Positions 63,666 to 64,000 of a stretch of DNA of 64,000 nucleotides are shown in pieces. The notes under the pieces are model-generated. The model was not told the DNA's origin. It ran no database searches and saw nothing but the letters and a program-made list of their open reading frames with translations. Positions within the stretch are counted from its first letter, which is position 1. Each line of letters begins with the position of its first letter. The position numbers and the translations under genes are program-made. Location: assembly GCA_963796565.1 (NCBI GenBank), contig CAWCMA010000006.1, positions 1-64,000 of the forward strand, in the 5' to 3' direction. The stretch is from JAKAVN01 sp963796565. Lineage in GTDB: Bacteria; Desulfobacterota; Binatia; Binatales; Binataceae.

Positions 63666-64000
63666 TGACACTCGAAATGGATAGCGTCGAAGAATTCGAA
63701 AGCGTCCTCGGACCGATTGTCGCCGGCGCCGCGCGGGACGCCATCGCGCAATGCTGGTTGGTGAAGGTAGCGGCCAATCGTCCGCCGTGGACACCAAGCG
63801 GTATCGACTTATCTACGGGCGACCAAATAAGCGTGTTTTCCGCGGGGCGCGCCAGTATCGTTGGCGTGCCGGACGTCTTTGTCGGCTCGCACTTTGCGCT
63901 GTGGATGCGAATCGGCGACGAGGGCGATATCTTTCGCGCTCCCGGTCATTCATACACCTTCACCGTGGGGGCGGGCGGCCAACTCTATCTGAGCAACCTT
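63665..64000 (+). CDS. partial protein of unknown function, possible lectin-like domain
   Basis: Open from GTG 63665 (overlapping the previous stop) or ATG 63677 to the right edge without a stop. The block WTPSGIDLSTGDQISVFSAGR followed by FALWMRIGDEGDIFRAPGHSYTF resembles beta-sandwich domains of the PA-IL/galactose-binding type, in which a one-line TGIDL motif starts the fold. The end of the gene is outside the window. Assignment is tentative. Confidence 0.5.
   Translation, partial: MTLEMDSVEEFESVLGPIVAGAARDAIAQCWLVKVAANRPPWTPSGIDLSTGDQISVFSAGRASIVGVPDVFVGSHFALWMRIGDEGDIFRAPGHSYTFTVGAGGQLYLSNL

Noticed and set aside
1..64000. CRISPR arrays, tRNA or rRNA genes, insertion sequences
   Set aside because: I looked for regular short repeats with spacers, T-loop-like GGTTCGAATC strings and transposase motifs with terminal repeats and saw none.

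Overview
The window looks like a chromosomal segment of a GC-rich, Gram-negative-type soil bacterium. Signal peptides, a DUF1329 protein, aromatic-ring and molybdenum hydroxylases, a CYP102-type P450 and many acyl-chain enzymes fit an uncultivated proteobacterial or Binatota-like lineage. That placement is inference from gene content; there is no rRNA or marker gene here. No tRNA, insertion sequence, integrase or CRISPR array is visible.

Region 1 (1-21.6 kb) is a biosynthetic gene cluster. The 3' end of an ABC transporter ATPase lies at the left edge, followed by a divergent exported protein. Then comes a tightly packed forward operon: fatty acyl-AMP ligase (FAAL), a one-module type I PKS (ACP-KS-AT-DH-KR-ACP), a stand-alone condensation protein, a two-module NRPS (C*-A-PCP-C-A-PCP-TE), an MbtH-like protein, a type II thioesterase and a phosphopantetheinyl transferase. 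The predicted product is a fatty-acyl chain extended once by a ketide unit and capped with two amino acids. The NRPS opens with a C domain that has lost its catalytic His pair, directly behind a separate C protein that keeps it. An MBL-fold hydrolase with its own promoter follows.

Region 2 (21.7-29.3 kb) is catabolic: an M24 peptidase, an enoyl-CoA hydratase, a DUF4239-like membrane protein, a small ABM-domain protein, then an amidohydrolase-amidase pair with an MFS transporter. A perfect 17-bp palindrome sits between the ABM gene and the amidohydrolase.

Region 3 (29.3-38.3 kb) is a lipid-modification locus: an MFS-PlsC-acyl ligase fusion whose ligase part is degenerate and truncated, a SAM methyltransferase, a CYP102-like self-sufficient P450 and an acyl-ACP desaturase-like diiron protein. 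The fusion gene and the diiron gene share an approximately 230-bp upstream region containing a matching TTGACA-17-TANTTA-type promoter, ribosome-binding site and the first ~16 codons. I consider this the most unusual structural signal in the window.

Region 4 (38.3-54.5 kb) holds a nucleoside phosphorylase-like gene convergent with a B12-binding radical SAM gene, 1.3 kb of gene-poor DNA, an IclR regulator with a Rieske dioxygenase alpha/beta pair and an NTF2-like protein, a DUF1329 protein with a HEAT-repeat membrane protein, a three-subunit molybdenum hydroxylase, a YjbQ protein, an aldo/keto reductase and an alpha/beta hydrolase. Region 5 (54.6-64 kb) holds a small membrane protein, a membrane sulfatase-fold enzyme with Thr at the nucleophile position overlapping a sulfotransferase, two small membrane proteins, glycogen phosphorylase, and a closing cluster of an unknown small protein, an alpha/beta hydrolase and a partial gene running off the right edge.
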